Assembly: GCA_029857855.1 (NCBI GenBank)
Contig: JAOUGG010000049.1
Coordinates: 1 to 9,927 of the forward strand
Origin: Acidimicrobiia bacterium
Lineage (GTDB): Bacteria > Actinomycetota > Acidimicrobiia > Acidimicrobiales > SZUA-35
Direction of reading: 5' to 3'
DNA length: 9,927 nucleotides
Every line of letters starts with the position of its first letter. Position 1 is the first letter of the stretch. A model generated the notes under the pieces. That model made no database searches, was not told the origin of the DNA, and worked only from the letters and a program-made list of their open reading frames with translations. Both the position numbers and the translations under genes were made by a program. Shown piece by piece: positions 1 through 7,018 of this stretch.

Positions 1-392
1 TGGCCTGGCCGAGTATCGCCCGGCTGACCCGGGCCGAATTCCTGCGGCTGAAGAACATGGAGTACGTGAAGGCGGCTCGGGCCATCGGTGCCGGTGACTG
101 GTCGATCATGTCCCGGGTCATCTTCCCGAACGCGCTGCCGCCGTTGATCGTGTCGGCCTCGCTGCTGATGGGGGCGGCGCTGCTGTTCGAGGCCGGATTG
201 GCCTTCCTCGGCTTGAGCGACCCCAACACGTTGAGCTGGGGTCTGATGATCGGCTTGAACCGGGCCAACTTCCTTAGCGCCTGGTGGTCGGTGACCTTCC
301 CCGGCCTTGCCATCTTCGTCACCGTGCTCAGCTTCAGCCTCATCGGCGACGGCCTGCAGGACGCCTTCAACCCGAAACTGCGAGGTCGATGA
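1..392 (+). CDS. ABC transporter permease, DppC/OppC type (5' end missing)
   Basis: This is the C-terminal 129 residues of an inner-membrane permease of a peptide/nickel-type ABC importer; the reading frame is open from base 3 and runs off the left edge. Family members are usually about 280-300 residues, so somewhat less than half is present. The visible part opens with W-P-S-I-A-R-L and the EAA loop ([11 protein letters not shown]), the cytoplasmic segment that docks onto the ATPases. Next come the DppC-typical F-P-N-A-L-P-P, hydrophobic helices, the F-L-G-L motif followed by S-W-G, and the terminal [11 protein letters not shown]. The stop TGA overlaps the next gene's start, so the two are translationally coupled. 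The family is clear. The substrate cannot be read from the permease, and the binding protein and second permease presumably lie upstream of the window. Confidence 0.93.
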   Translation, partial: AWPSIARLTRAEFLRLKNMEYVKAARAIGAGDWSIMSRVIFPNALPPLIVSASLLMGAALLFEAGLAFLGLSDPNTLSWGLMIGLNRANFLSAWWSVTFPGLAIFVTVLSFSLIGDGLQDAFNPKLRGR

Positions 393-1312
393 TGGGCGTC
401 GGGTTCCAGGGCGACGAGGCCGTTCTGTCGGTCCGAAACCTGACCGTGACCTTCGGTTCGTTCACCGCTGTCGACGACGTCTCGTTCGACCTGCATCCCG
501 GCAAGACGCTTGCGGTGGTGGGGGAGTCCGGTTCGGGAAAGTCGGTGACGGCCCTTTCGATCATGCGGCTCGTCGAGCTCGGGACCCGGGGTCGGATCGA
601 GAACGGCGAGATCCTATTCCGCCAGGGCGTCGACAGTCGACTCCCGGGCGGATCGGTCGTCGACCTGGTGTCGGCGAGTGAGGAGGAGATGCGCGCTATC
701 CGCGGCAACCAGATCTCCATGATCTTCCAGGAGCCGCTGACGAGTCTCAATCCGGTTTACACCGTCGGCAATCAGGTGGCCGAGGCGGTCATGCTGCATC
801 AGGGTCTCGGCCGCGACGCCGCCCGGCAGCGGGCCCTGGAGACCTTCGAACTCGTGCGCATCCCGAATCCCAAGGAGCGGCTCGATCAGTACCCGCACGA
901 GATGTCGGGCGGGATGCGGCAGCGGGTGATGATCGCCATGGCCCTGTCGTGCGACCCGACCGTGCTGATCGCCGATGAGCCCACCACCGCGCTCGACGTC
1001 ACCATCCAGGCCCAGATCCTCGGCCTGATGCGGGAACTGCAGAACGAGACCGGGGCCTCGGTCATCATGATCACCCACGACATGGGTGTCGTGGCCGAAG
1101 TGGCAGACGACGTCGTGGTCATGAACCGGTCGAAGGTGGTGGAGACCGGCACTGTCTACGAGATCTTCGAGAATCCGGCGGAGCAGTACACCCGGTCGTT
1201 GCTGGCCGCGGTGCCCAGGCTCGGTTCGATGAGCGGGACGGCCGCCCCGGCCCGCTTCGATCTGGTCGGTGCCGCGGATGATTCTGGCCCGACCGGAGGA
1301 GCCGTGTTGTGA
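389..1312 (+). CDS. ABC transporter ATP-binding protein, DppD/OppD type
   Basis: This 307-residue ATPase powers the importer together with the next gene. Visible motifs in order are Walker A G-E-S-G-S-G-K-S (45-52), Q-loop F-Q-E-P (113-116), signature M-S-G-G-M-R-Q-R (172-179), Walker B V-L-I-A-D-E-P (192-198), the D-loop region T-A-L-D-V-T, and the H-loop I-T-H-D (H230). The oligopeptide-transporter C-terminal motif [10 protein letters not shown] follows (267-276). The frame is open upstream, but similarity begins only here. ATG 389 overlaps the permease stop as ATGA. ATG 392 directly after it is better placed for the GAGG at 382-385, so the start is uncertain by one residue. The C-terminal tail has no cysteines, unlike DppD proteins that carry a [4Fe-4S] cluster. 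The substrate is inferred only from family. Confidence 0.95.
   Translation: MMGVGFQGDEAVLSVRNLTVTFGSFTAVDDVSFDLHPGKTLAVVGESGSGKSVTALSIMRLVELGTRGRIENGEILFRQGVDSRLPGGSVVDLVSASEEEMRAIRGNQISMIFQEPLTSLNPVYTVGNQVAEAVMLHQGLGRDAARQRALETFELVRIPNPKERLDQYPHEMSGGMRQRVMIAMALSCDPTVLIADEPTTALDVTIQAQILGLMRELQNETGASVIMITHDMGVVAEVADDVVVMNRSKVVETGTVYEIFENPAEQYTRSLLAAVPRLGSMSGTAAPARFDLVGAADDSGPTGGAVL
1295..1300 (+). promoter_or_regulatory. Shine-Dalgarno GGAGGA for the second ATPase
   Basis: A strong GGAGGA lies 8 bases before GTG 1309, inside the end of the preceding gene. It supports GTG as the start of the DppF-type ATPase even though the two genes overlap by four bases. Confidence 0.8.
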
Positions 1313-2253
1313 CCGCCACCGCCGAAGGAACCGCCGCAACCGCCGGTCTCGTCGACGATCCGCTCGTCCGGGTGTCCGACCTCACCAAACGTTTTCCCGT
1401 CGGGGCCGACACGGTCCATGCGGTGGAGAAGGTCTCGCTCTCGATCGGCCGGGCCGAGACACTGGCCGTGGTCGGGGAGAGCGGCTGCGGCAAGTCGACG
1501 CTGGCCAACCTGATCGTTCGCCTGATCGAACCGACGAGCGGCCGCATCGAAATCGACGGCGTCGACATCACCGACCTCGGCACCCGGGCGTTGAAACCCC
1601 ACCGCCGCAAGATGCAGATCGTCTTTCAGGACCCGTTCGCCAGCCTCGATCCGCGGCGGCAGGTGGGAAAGGCGGTGGCCGAACCGCTGCTTATCCACGG
1701 GGTGGCCAAGCGGGGTGCTGCGCTCGACGAGACGGTCCGCAACCTGTTCGAGGTCGTCGGACTCGAAGTCTCCCACATCGACCAGTTCCCCCATCAGTTC
1801 TCCGGCGGGCAGCGTCAGCGCATCTGCATCGCCCGGGCGCTGGCACTGGAGCCGGAGCTGGTGGTGGCCGACGAGGCGGTCTCGGCGCTCGATGTGTCGA
1901 TCCAGGCCCAGGTCATCAATCTCATGATGGATCTGCAGTCCGAGCGAGGGCTGAGCTACCTGTTCATCAGTCACGATCTGGCCGTCGTCGAGCGGGTCAG
2001 CCATCGGGTGGCGGTGATGTACCTCGGCCAGATCGTTGAGCTCGGGTCGCGGGCTCAGATCTTCGAGGACCCGCAGCACTCGTACACAAAACGACTGTTG
2101 GCGGCCGTTCCCGTCGCCGACCCGCGAAAGCGCCGCGACCGTCCGCTGTTGACGGGCGAGATCCCGAGCCCGGTCTGGAAGCAGGGAACCGGTCCGCAGC
2201 TGGTCGAACACATCGAAGTCGAGCCGGGCCACATGGTGGCCCGGGAGGAGTAG
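1309..2253 (+). CDS. ABC transporter ATP-binding protein, DppF/OppF type
   Basis: This 314-residue protein is the second ATPase of the importer. Motifs are Walker A G-E-S-G-C-G-K-S (56-63), Q-loop V-F-Q-D-P followed by F-A-S-L-D-P-R (105-116), signature F-S-G-G-Q-R-Q-R (164-171), Walker B L-V-V-A-D-E-A (184-190), [11 protein letters not shown] after it, and H-loop S-H-D (H222). The C-terminal Opp/Dpp motif includes [10 protein letters not shown] and L-T-G-E-I-P-S-P (281-288). In most OppF proteins a cysteine-bearing segment (G-C-x-F-x-x-R-C-P) follows the P-S-P; here it is replaced by a short cysteine-free stretch ending P-G-H-M-V-A. The gene starts with GTG overlapping the upstream stop (GTGA). 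It very likely pairs with the DppD-type subunit as a heterodimer. Confidence 0.95.
   Translation: MTATAEGTAATAGLVDDPLVRVSDLTKRFPVGADTVHAVEKVSLSIGRAETLAVVGESGCGKSTLANLIVRLIEPTSGRIEIDGVDITDLGTRALKPHRRKMQIVFQDPFASLDPRRQVGKAVAEPLLIHGVAKRGAALDETVRNLFEVVGLEVSHIDQFPHQFSGGQRQRICIARALALEPELVVADEAVSALDVSIQAQVINLMMDLQSERGLSYLFISHDLAVVERVSHRVAVMYLGQIVELGSRAQIFEDPQHSYTKRLLAAVPVADPRKRRDRPLLTGEIPSPVWKQGTGPQLVEHIEVEPGHMVAREE
2244..2250 (+). promoter_or_regulatory. Shine-Dalgarno GGAGGAG for the amidohydrolase
   Basis: GGAGGAG sits in the last codons of the ATPase gene, 12 bases before GTG 2263, slightly farther than ideal. The in-frame TAG at 2251 (the ATPase stop) prevents any earlier start, and no other in-frame start codon lies nearer, so GTG 2263 is the first possible start. 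Confidence 0.6.
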
Positions 2254-2262
2254 CGAGCAACC

Positions 2263-3963
2263 GTGGGTTCTCCGCCAGGCAGCTCACCGTCCGAGCTGAC
2301 GATCTTCACCGCCCGAAGGGTCATCACCATGAACCCGGCTCGACCCTTCGCCGAGGCGGTCGCGGTACGCGACGGTCGGGTCGTGGCCGTCGGACCGCTC
2401 GCCGAGCTGGTCACCTGGGGTGATCACACTCTCGACGAGACCTTCGCCGATCACGTCCTCCTGCCCGGGTTCGTGGAGGCCCACTCCCACGCCATGGTCG
2501 GCGGCATGTGGACGATGCCCTACGTCGGCTACTTCGATCGGGTGGCCCCCGACGGCGGCCACTGGCCGGGCTGTAAATCGATCGACGAGGTTCTCGACCG
2601 GTTGCGGGCCGCGGCGGCCGAACTCGACGACCCCGACGACACCCTGGTGGCGTGGGGGCTCGATCCCATCTACTTCGACGCCGACGACCGGCTCCTCGCC
2701 GAACATCTCGACCGGGTGTCCGACACCCGCCCGATTTTCGTCTACCACGTGAGCGGGCACCTCGCCACCGTCAACACCGTCCTGCTCGCCGCCGAGGGTA
2801 TCGATCGCCACACGCCAACGCCGGGCGTGTCCCGGCGGGCCGACGGCGAGCCCGACGGCGAACTGCAGGAGCCGGCGGCCATGAGCCTGGCCAAGGTGGC
2901 GTTCGGCAAGGTCCGAGCCGCCTTCGGGACCGACCAGGTGGCGTGGAACTACGCCTATGAGGCCCGCAACGCCGGCCACACCACGATCACCGATCTTGGC
3001 ACCACCCAGCTCTACGATCCCGAGCAACTGGATCGCTGGCGCCGGGTCACCTCCGATCCCGACTATCCGGCCCGGGTAATGGTGGCCGCCGGCCCCGGCA
3101 TCGGCGGGAGCGGCGACCATGATGAGTACGCCCGACTGGCCGTTGATCTGCGTGACAACGACACCACCGGGGACAAGCTCCATTTCGGCATCGTCAAGAT
3201 CATCCTCGACGGCTCGATCCAGGGTTTCACCGCCCGTATAAGCTGGCCCCACTACTACTCCGCTCCCGACGAGCATCCGGGGAACGGCTTGTGGCTGATG
3301 GACCCGTCGACCATCGCGGACGTCGTCGGCGCCTACCATCGGGCTGGGCTGACCGTGCACTGCCACTGCAACGGCGACGAGGCCTCGGAGGTGTTCATCA
3401 GCGCCGTCGAGAAGGCGCTGGAGGAACATCCCCGGTGGAATCACCGGCACACCGTCCAGCACTGCCAGCTCACCACGAAGGCCCAGTACCGGCGGATGGC
3501 CCGCCTCGGAATGGCGGCCAACATCTTCTCCAACCACATCTTCTACTGGGGCGATCAGCACCGTGACATCACCGTCGGCCCGGAGCGGGCGGCGGGGATG
3601 GACGCCTGCGCCACGGCGTTGCGAGAGGGGGTGTCGTTCTCGTTCCACTCCGACACGCCCGTCACACCCATGGGCCACCTTCACGTGGCCTGGTGTGCCG
3701 TGAATCGCCGGACGGCCTCGGGCCAGGTGCTCGGACCCCAGGAGGCGATCCCGGTCGAGGCGGCGCTGCAGGCCGCCACCCTGGGCGGCGCCTACCAGAT
3801 CAAGATGGATCATCTCGTCGGGTCGATCGAAGCCGGTAAGTTCGCCGACTTCGCCGTGCTCGACGACGATCCGCTGACCGTCGATCCGATCTCGTTGAAA
3901 GACATCGGGGTCTGGGGGACGGTGCTCGGGGGCGTGCCGCAGCCGTCGTCGGTGTCCGCCTGA
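2263..3963 (+). CDS. Metal-dependent amidohydrolase, YtcJ / amidohydrolase-3 family
   Basis: This 566-residue cytoplasmic hydrolase has the layout of the amidohydrolase-3 family (YtcJ, N-substituted formamide deformylase), whose members cleave amide or imide C-N bonds. The N-terminal strand segment L-T-I-F-T-A-R-R-V is followed by the metal-binding H-S-H (H74, H76) after L-P-G-F-V-E-A. The family motif S-G-H-L-A-T-V-N-T lies near residue 165. K312 in I-V-K-I-I-L-D-G may be the metal-bridging carboxylated lysine. H366/H368, H400 in V-Q-H-C, and D464 in F-H-S-D-T-P-V-T-P follow; the end has A-T-L-G-G-A-Y and the G-K-F-A-D-F-A-V-L-D closing motif. No signal peptide is seen. It starts 9 bp after the ATPase gene, so it probably belongs to the importer operon and may act on the imported compound. 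The exact substrate cannot be told from sequence. Confidence 0.93.
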   Translation: MGSPPGSSPSELTIFTARRVITMNPARPFAEAVAVRDGRVVAVGPLAELVTWGDHTLDETFADHVLLPGFVEAHSHAMVGGMWTMPYVGYFDRVAPDGGHWPGCKSIDEVLDRLRAAAAELDDPDDTLVAWGLDPIYFDADDRLLAEHLDRVSDTRPIFVYHVSGHLATVNTVLLAAEGIDRHTPTPGVSRRADGEPDGELQEPAAMSLAKVAFGKVRAAFGTDQVAWNYAYEARNAGHTTITDLGTTQLYDPEQLDRWRRVTSDPDYPARVMVAAGPGIGGSGDHDEYARLAVDLRDNDTTGDKLHFGIVKIILDGSIQGFTARISWPHYYSAPDEHPGNGLWLMDPSTIADVVGAYHRAGLTVHCHCNGDEASEVFISAVEKALEEHPRWNHRHTVQHCQLTTKAQYRRMARLGMAANIFSNHIFYWGDQHRDITVGPERAAGMDACATALREGVSFSFHSDTPVTPMGHLHVAWCAVNRRTASGQVLGPQEAIPVEAALQAATLGGAYQIKMDHLVGSIEAGKFADFAVLDDDPLTVDPISLKDIGVWGTVLGGVPQPSSVSA

Positions 3964-4031
3964 TCGCTCCGTCAAGCGCTGCCTTCGTGGGGGAGACCTG
4001 CCCGGCCCGACCCGGTCCGATCACCGGCCAC

Positions 4032-4037
4032 TAGGGT
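4032..4037 (+). promoter_or_regulatory. -10 box TAGGGT, leaderless promoter of the CobW-type gene
   Basis: TAGGGT fits the actinobacterial TANNNT -10 consensus and ends exactly 7 bases before ATG 4045, placing the predicted transcription start at or next to the start codon. There is no Shine-Dalgarno sequence ahead of the ATG. No convincing -35 hexamer is visible; CCGACC at 4007-4012 is weak and 19 bases away. The rest of the 81-bp gap (3964-4044) holds nothing else I can name. Confidence 0.6.
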
Positions 4038-4044
4038 TTCGGGC

Positions 4045-4980
4045 ATGGTCAGCACCTCGTCCGCCGTACCTGTGACCGTCATCGGCGGCTACCTGGGCGC
4101 CGGGAAGACCACGCTGCTCAATCATCTTCTCGCCTCGGCCACGAGTCGGCTGGCCGTCCTGGTCAACGACTTCGGCGAGATCAACATCGACGCCGGTTTG
4201 ATCGAATCCCACGACGGCGAGACGATCACACTGGCCAACGGCTGCATCTGCTGTTCGATGGTCGATGGCCTGGCCGCCGCCCTCGAATCGGTCCTGGCCC
4301 TGCAGCCGCAGCCGGAACGGCTGGTTATCGAGGCCAGCGGGGTCGCCGACCCCGGCACGGTTGCCGGATTCTGTCACGCCCCGGGGCTGCTGCTCGATGC
4401 CGTCATCGTGGTGATCGACGTCGAGACGGTACGGGCCAAGGTGGCGGACGCCTATGTCGGTGACATGGTGGCCGCACAGCTGCGAGCGGCCGACATCGTG
4501 ATCGTCAACAAGATCGACCTCGTTGACGAGTCGGCGACGGCCGAGGTGGTCACCTGGCTCGACGGGTATGCGCCCGACGCGCTGAAGCTACCGACCCGCC
4601 AATCGGTGGTCGCCCCGGAGCTGCTGTTCGGCCACGGTTCGACTGACCGGGGCGATCAGACGGCACCGGCCGCCGATCAGCGTTTCGAGTCGTGGACCTG
4701 GTCGTCGGACGAGCCGCTCGAACGCAGCGTGGTGGAGGGTCTGATGGGCCGGGTCCCAGACGATATCTGGCGGCTGAAGGGCATCGTCCGTCTCACCGAC
4801 GACGATCGCCGGGCCTGGGTGCTGCAGCGTGTTGGGCGCCGCTGGTCGCTGCGTCCCATCGCCCGATCGGCCGCCGAGGTGGTCACGTCGGAGCTCGTGG
4901 CCATCGGTCGCCCCGGCGCGGTCCCCGACGGCTGGTTTGCGGATCTGCTCGGTCAACCTTCCTCCTCCGAAGATTTGTAG
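4045..4980 (+). CDS. COG0523/CobW-family GTP-binding metal chaperone
   Basis: This 311-residue P-loop GTPase belongs to the G3E family (CobW, YeiR, YjiA, ZNG1), whose members bind metal and in studied cases deliver it to client metalloenzymes. Visible motifs are Walker A G-Y-L-G-A-G-K-T (15-22), the switch region N-D-F-G-E-I-N (41-47), the diagnostic metal-binding C-I-C-C preceded by N-G (C67, C69, C70), E-A-S-G-V-A-D-P (96-103) and the guanine-specificity motif N-K-I-D (155-158). A CobW C-terminal domain follows from about 214 to 280 (R-L-K-G-I-V-R-L, then R-R-W-S-L-R-P). There is no His-rich tail of the kind seen in some zinc- or nickel-handling members. Cobalamin genes are absent here, so a cobaltochelatase role has no local support. 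The gene has its own leaderless promoter, and the nearest metalloenzyme is the amidohydrolase upstream. Confidence 0.92.
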   Translation: MVSTSSAVPVTVIGGYLGAGKTTLLNHLLASATSRLAVLVNDFGEINIDAGLIESHDGETITLANGCICCSMVDGLAAALESVLALQPQPERLVIEASGVADPGTVAGFCHAPGLLLDAVIVVIDVETVRAKVADAYVGDMVAAQLRAADIVIVNKIDLVDESATAEVVTWLDGYAPDALKLPTRQSVVAPELLFGHGSTDRGDQTAPAADQRFESWTWSSDEPLERSVVEGLMGRVPDDIWRLKGIVRLTDDDRRAWVLQRVGRRWSLRPIARSAAEVVTSELVAIGRPGAVPDGWFADLLGQPSSSEDL

Positions 4981-5008
4981 CAAAACCCGAGGGCAGACGC
5001 CGCAATTC

Positions 5009-5038
5009 GCGACAATTCTCGGGGTGGTGAAGTACGCT
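5009..5038 (+). promoter_or_regulatory. Leaderless promoter of the kinase-acetyltransferase pair
   Basis: TACGCT (5033-5038) matches TANNNT and ends exactly 7 bases before GTG 5046. GCGACA at 5009-5014 matches the -35 consensus TTGACA at four of six positions with an 18-base spacer. No Shine-Dalgarno sequence precedes the GTG. The 65-bp gap 4981-5045 shows no other signal. Confidence 0.6.
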
Positions 5039-5045
5039 CGCCGCT

Positions 5046-5930
5046 GTGGCGCTCCACGAAAACGAGTTTCCGGTCAACGATGATCTCGTCCACCGGCTGC
5101 TCTTCGAGCAGGTGCCACAATGGAGCGACCTGCCCCTGGAGCGTCTTGCCACGTCCGGCACCGTGAACGTGATCTATCGACTGGGTGACGACAAGGTGGT
5201 GCGTCTGCCCCGTGCGCCTCATCTCGGGTCCGGGCCGGAGCGGGAGGCGCGCTGGATGCCGGTCTTCGCAGCCCATCTACCGTTGACGGTCCCTCGATTC
5301 CTTGCGTTGGGGGAACCCACCGAGTGGTATCCGTCGTATTGGACGGTGCTCGAATGGATCGACGGGATGACGGCATCGGCTTCGACACTGGACGATCTCG
5401 ATGCGGCGGCGGTCGCATTGGGCGAGTTCGCGTGTGCTCTACGGACGGTGCCCACAGCGGGCGCCCCGGCCGGCGGCAACTATCGGGGATTTGGACTGGG
5501 CAAGGCCGACCCCGACTTTCGACTGTGGGTGGCCGAACTGCCGGCTGACATCGACCGCAGTGCTGCGACTCGAGTGTGGGAGTCCTGCCTGGCGGTGGGC
5601 GATCGCACCGATCCGCCGACCTGGTTCCACAGCGATCTGCGTGGCGACAACCTGATCGTGCAGGACGGGCGGCTGTGTGCCGTCATCGACTGGGAAGGCT
5701 GCACCGTCGGCGATCCCAGCGCCGACCTGCTGGCCGCCTGGTGGTTGTTCGACGGCGACAGCCGGGAGACGTTCCGCTCGGCGTCGCAGGCCGGGGCCGA
5801 CGACTGGAAACGGGCCAAAGGCTGGGCGGTCTACATGGCGGTGGCAGCCATCCCGTACTACGCCGCCACGAACCAGATCTTCGCTGAGCAGGCCCAACGA
5901 GCGCTCGGGGAGATACTGGCCGATGACTGA
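5046..5930 (+). CDS. Aminoglycoside phosphotransferase (APH) family kinase
   Basis: This 294-residue soluble protein has the APH kinase fold, which transfers phosphate from ATP to a small molecule. The N-lobe contains S-G-T-V-N-V-I-Y-R-L followed by G-D-D-K-V-V-R-L-P-R (37-56). Y-P-S-Y-W-T-V-L-E-W-I-D-G (95-107) is the hinge-like segment typical of this subfamily. The catalytic loop reads H195-S-D197-L-R-G-D-N202, with D197 the expected catalytic base, and V-I-D-W (D215) followed by G-D-P-S-A-D-L supplies the metal-binding aspartate. Length is normal. The GTG start is set by the leaderless promoter. The stop overlaps the next gene by 8 bases, so they are coupled. Many APH-family proteins in actinobacteria are not resistance enzymes, so the substrate should be treated as unknown. 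Confidence 0.9.
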   Translation: MALHENEFPVNDDLVHRLLFEQVPQWSDLPLERLATSGTVNVIYRLGDDKVVRLPRAPHLGSGPEREARWMPVFAAHLPLTVPRFLALGEPTEWYPSYWTVLEWIDGMTASASTLDDLDAAAVALGEFACALRTVPTAGAPAGGNYRGFGLGKADPDFRLWVAELPADIDRSAATRVWESCLAVGDRTDPPTWFHSDLRGDNLIVQDGRLCAVIDWEGCTVGDPSADLLAAWWLFDGDSRETFRSASQAGADDWKRAKGWAVYMAVAAIPYYAATNQIFAEQAQRALGEILADD

Positions 5931-6495
5931 TCCGGATTCCAGGCCGCCGACAGGGTCAACGTTCGTTGTCCGTGAGGGCCGAATCGACGACGTTGATGAG
6001 CTGTACCGATTGGTGGGGCTGCTGGCCGACTCCCTCGACGATCGCCATCGCTACCACAGCACACCGTCATCATTTGCCCGGTACGGATTTGGTGACCGGC
6101 CGATGTTTCAGACACTGCTGGCCTGTGAGGAATCGGCCGACGAACCGGCCGACGAACCGGCCGACGAACCGACGGCGGCCGCTATCGGGGCGTGTACCTA
6201 TCTGCCCGACTTCTCGACCTGGTTGGCCCGTCCCGGCGTCTACATCCTCGACCTCGTCGTGGAGCAGGCCCACCGCGGCCGGGGCATTGGTTCGGCTCTC
6301 CTGGCCGAGGCGGCCCGCCAGGGCCGGGAGCGGTGGGACGCCGACTACCTGATTCTGGCCGTGGACCACGACAATCACGGCGGCGTGCGGTTCTATGAGC
6401 GGGAGGGATTCGAGGCCGACGACCACAGCCGAGTCATGATCCGGCGCGGCCTGGACGGTGTCCTCGACCAGCCTGCTCGACCACCGTCCCGGTGA
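5923..6495 (+). CDS. GNAT-family N-acetyltransferase with an Ala-Asp-Glu-Pro repeat
   Basis: This 190-residue enzyme is predicted to move an acetyl group from acetyl-CoA to an amine. F-V-V-R-E-G-R-I-D-D-V-D-E-L (14-27) forms strand 1 and helix 1. The Y-L-P-D-F-S-T-W-L-A-R-P-G-V-Y-I-L-D-L segment (93-111) resembles diamine (spermidine/spermine) acetyltransferases. The acetyl-CoA loop is R-G-R-G-I-G (118-123), and N-H-G-G-V-R-F-Y-E-R-E-G-F (151-163) holds the probable catalytic Tyr158. Between strands 2 and 3, where relatives have a short turn, lies a threefold A-D-E-P repeat (72-83). ATG 5923 inside the kinase gene is the natural start, although the frame is open farther upstream. Diamine-type activity is inferred from one segment; other amines are equally possible. 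Confidence 0.9.
   Translation: MTDPDSRPPTGSTFVVREGRIDDVDELYRLVGLLADSLDDRHRYHSTPSSFARYGFGDRPMFQTLLACEESADEPADEPADEPTAAAIGACTYLPDFSTWLARPGVYILDLVVEQAHRGRGIGSALLAEAARQGRERWDADYLILAVDHDNHGGVRFYEREGFEADDHSRVMIRRGLDGVLDQPARPPSR
6134..6171 (+). repeat. 12-bp in-frame tandem repeat, just over three copies
   Basis: The unit CGGCCGACGAAC is repeated without a mismatch for 38 bases, encoding A-D-E-P three times in the acetyltransferase. Perfect identity between copies, including third codon positions, suggests recent slippage expansion. The length is a multiple of three, so copy-number change would not break the frame. Confidence 0.9.
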
Positions 6496-6516
6496 AGACG
6501 GTGCACCCTGGATAGA

Positions 6517-6535
6517 GCAACGCCAACGCGCTTGC
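6517..6535. terminator. Possible bidirectional terminator hairpin
   Basis: In the 42-bp gap between the convergent acetyltransferase and DUF1707 genes, GCAACGC and GCG-C-TTGC can form a 7-bp stem with a one-base bulge and the 4-base loop CAAC. No T-run follows on either strand. Placement between two converging genes is the main support. Confidence 0.3.
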
Positions 6536-6537
6536 CA

Positions 6538-6963
6538 TCAGGTCGACTCGTCGGGCTCGGCGGCCTCGGGGTCAGCATCGAAGACCAACGACGAGAGGAA
6601 CGGGATGGTCAACCCGAAGAAGACCCAGATCGGCCAGAAGTAGCCGCCGAACGAGGTGACGGCCCAGATGCCGGTGCAGATCAGCGCCGGGAAATACCAC
6701 TGGATCGCGGTGCGAACGACACGAACGAGACCGTTCGAGGTCGGACCGCTGAACGGGTGCTCGACGGCGGCCTGTTCGATCGGGGCGGGGAGATCGGAGG
6801 TCACGATCTCGATGTCGGTTTCGAACCGAGCCTGGTAGACGATCCGCAACCGCTCCTCCAGCTCGGTTTCGGTGATGCGGCCCTCGGCGTAGGCGGTTCG
6901 CAGCCACTGGGCGTAGTGCTCCCGCTCATCGTCCGACAGCCGAATCCGGTCCGGTTCGGTCAT
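6538..6963 (-). CDS. DUF1707 domain protein with a C-terminal two-helix membrane region
   Basis: This 141-residue protein has an N-terminal DUF1707 (SHOCT-like) domain at about residues 5-59: R-L-S-D-D-E-R-E, then A-Y-A-E-G-R-I-T-E-T-E-L-E-E-R-L, ending T-S-D-L-P. After a linker comes a hydrophobic region (about 86-128, P-A-L-I-C-T-G-I-W-A-V then Y-F-W-P-I-W-V-F-F-G-L) that should form two membrane helices, with an acidic tail. The combination is common in actinobacteria; the function is not established, and a role in membrane or transcriptional signalling is only suggested by architecture. The frame is open 33 codons farther upstream, but ATG 6963 is chosen because the domain starts there and a leaderless -10 box is spaced exactly for it. 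The gene converges with the acetyltransferase and stands alone. Confidence 0.88.
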   Translation of the reverse strand: MTEPDRIRLSDDEREHYAQWLRTAYAEGRITETELEERLRIVYQARFETDIEIVTSDLPAPIEQAAVEHPFSGPTSNGLVRVVRTAIQWYFPALICTGIWAVTSFGGYFWPIWVFFGLTIPFLSSLVFDADPEAAEPDEST

Positions 6964-6970
6964 GGGTTCC

Positions 6971-6976
6971 ACCCTA
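6971..6976 (-). promoter_or_regulatory. -10 box TAGGGT, leaderless promoter of the DUF1707 gene
   Basis: On the minus strand TAGGGT ends exactly 7 bases before ATG 6963 and is identical to the box upstream of the CobW-type gene. No Shine-Dalgarno sequence precedes the ATG, and no good -35 hexamer is visible. Confidence 0.6.
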
Positions 6977-7018
6977 CAACCGGCTGGATCGGCCCGCGGA
7001 TCGTCGCCGACTCGCAAG

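Noticed and set aside
284..388. Upstream extension of the first ATPase within the permease gene.
   Set aside because: The extra residues are the permease in another frame; ABC similarity begins after ATG 389, which makes the normal ATGA overlap.
2284..3975. A very long open frame (563 codons) antisense to the amidohydrolase, and a similar one antisense to the second ATPase (1156-2232).
   Set aside because: The sense frames have full conserved domains. The antisense translations show no recognisable motif; such frames arise readily opposite high-GC genes because stop codons are rare there.
4045..4980. A cobalamin-synthesis role (CobW proper) for the G3E GTPase.
   Set aside because: No cob genes are nearby, and the C-I-C-C motif is shared by the whole COG0523 family, so the subfamily cannot be assigned.
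5046..5930. A confident aminoglycoside-resistance call for the APH-family protein.
   Set aside because: The fold is clear, but the family includes many kinases of other small molecules, and nothing in the sequence or context identifies an antibiotic substrate.
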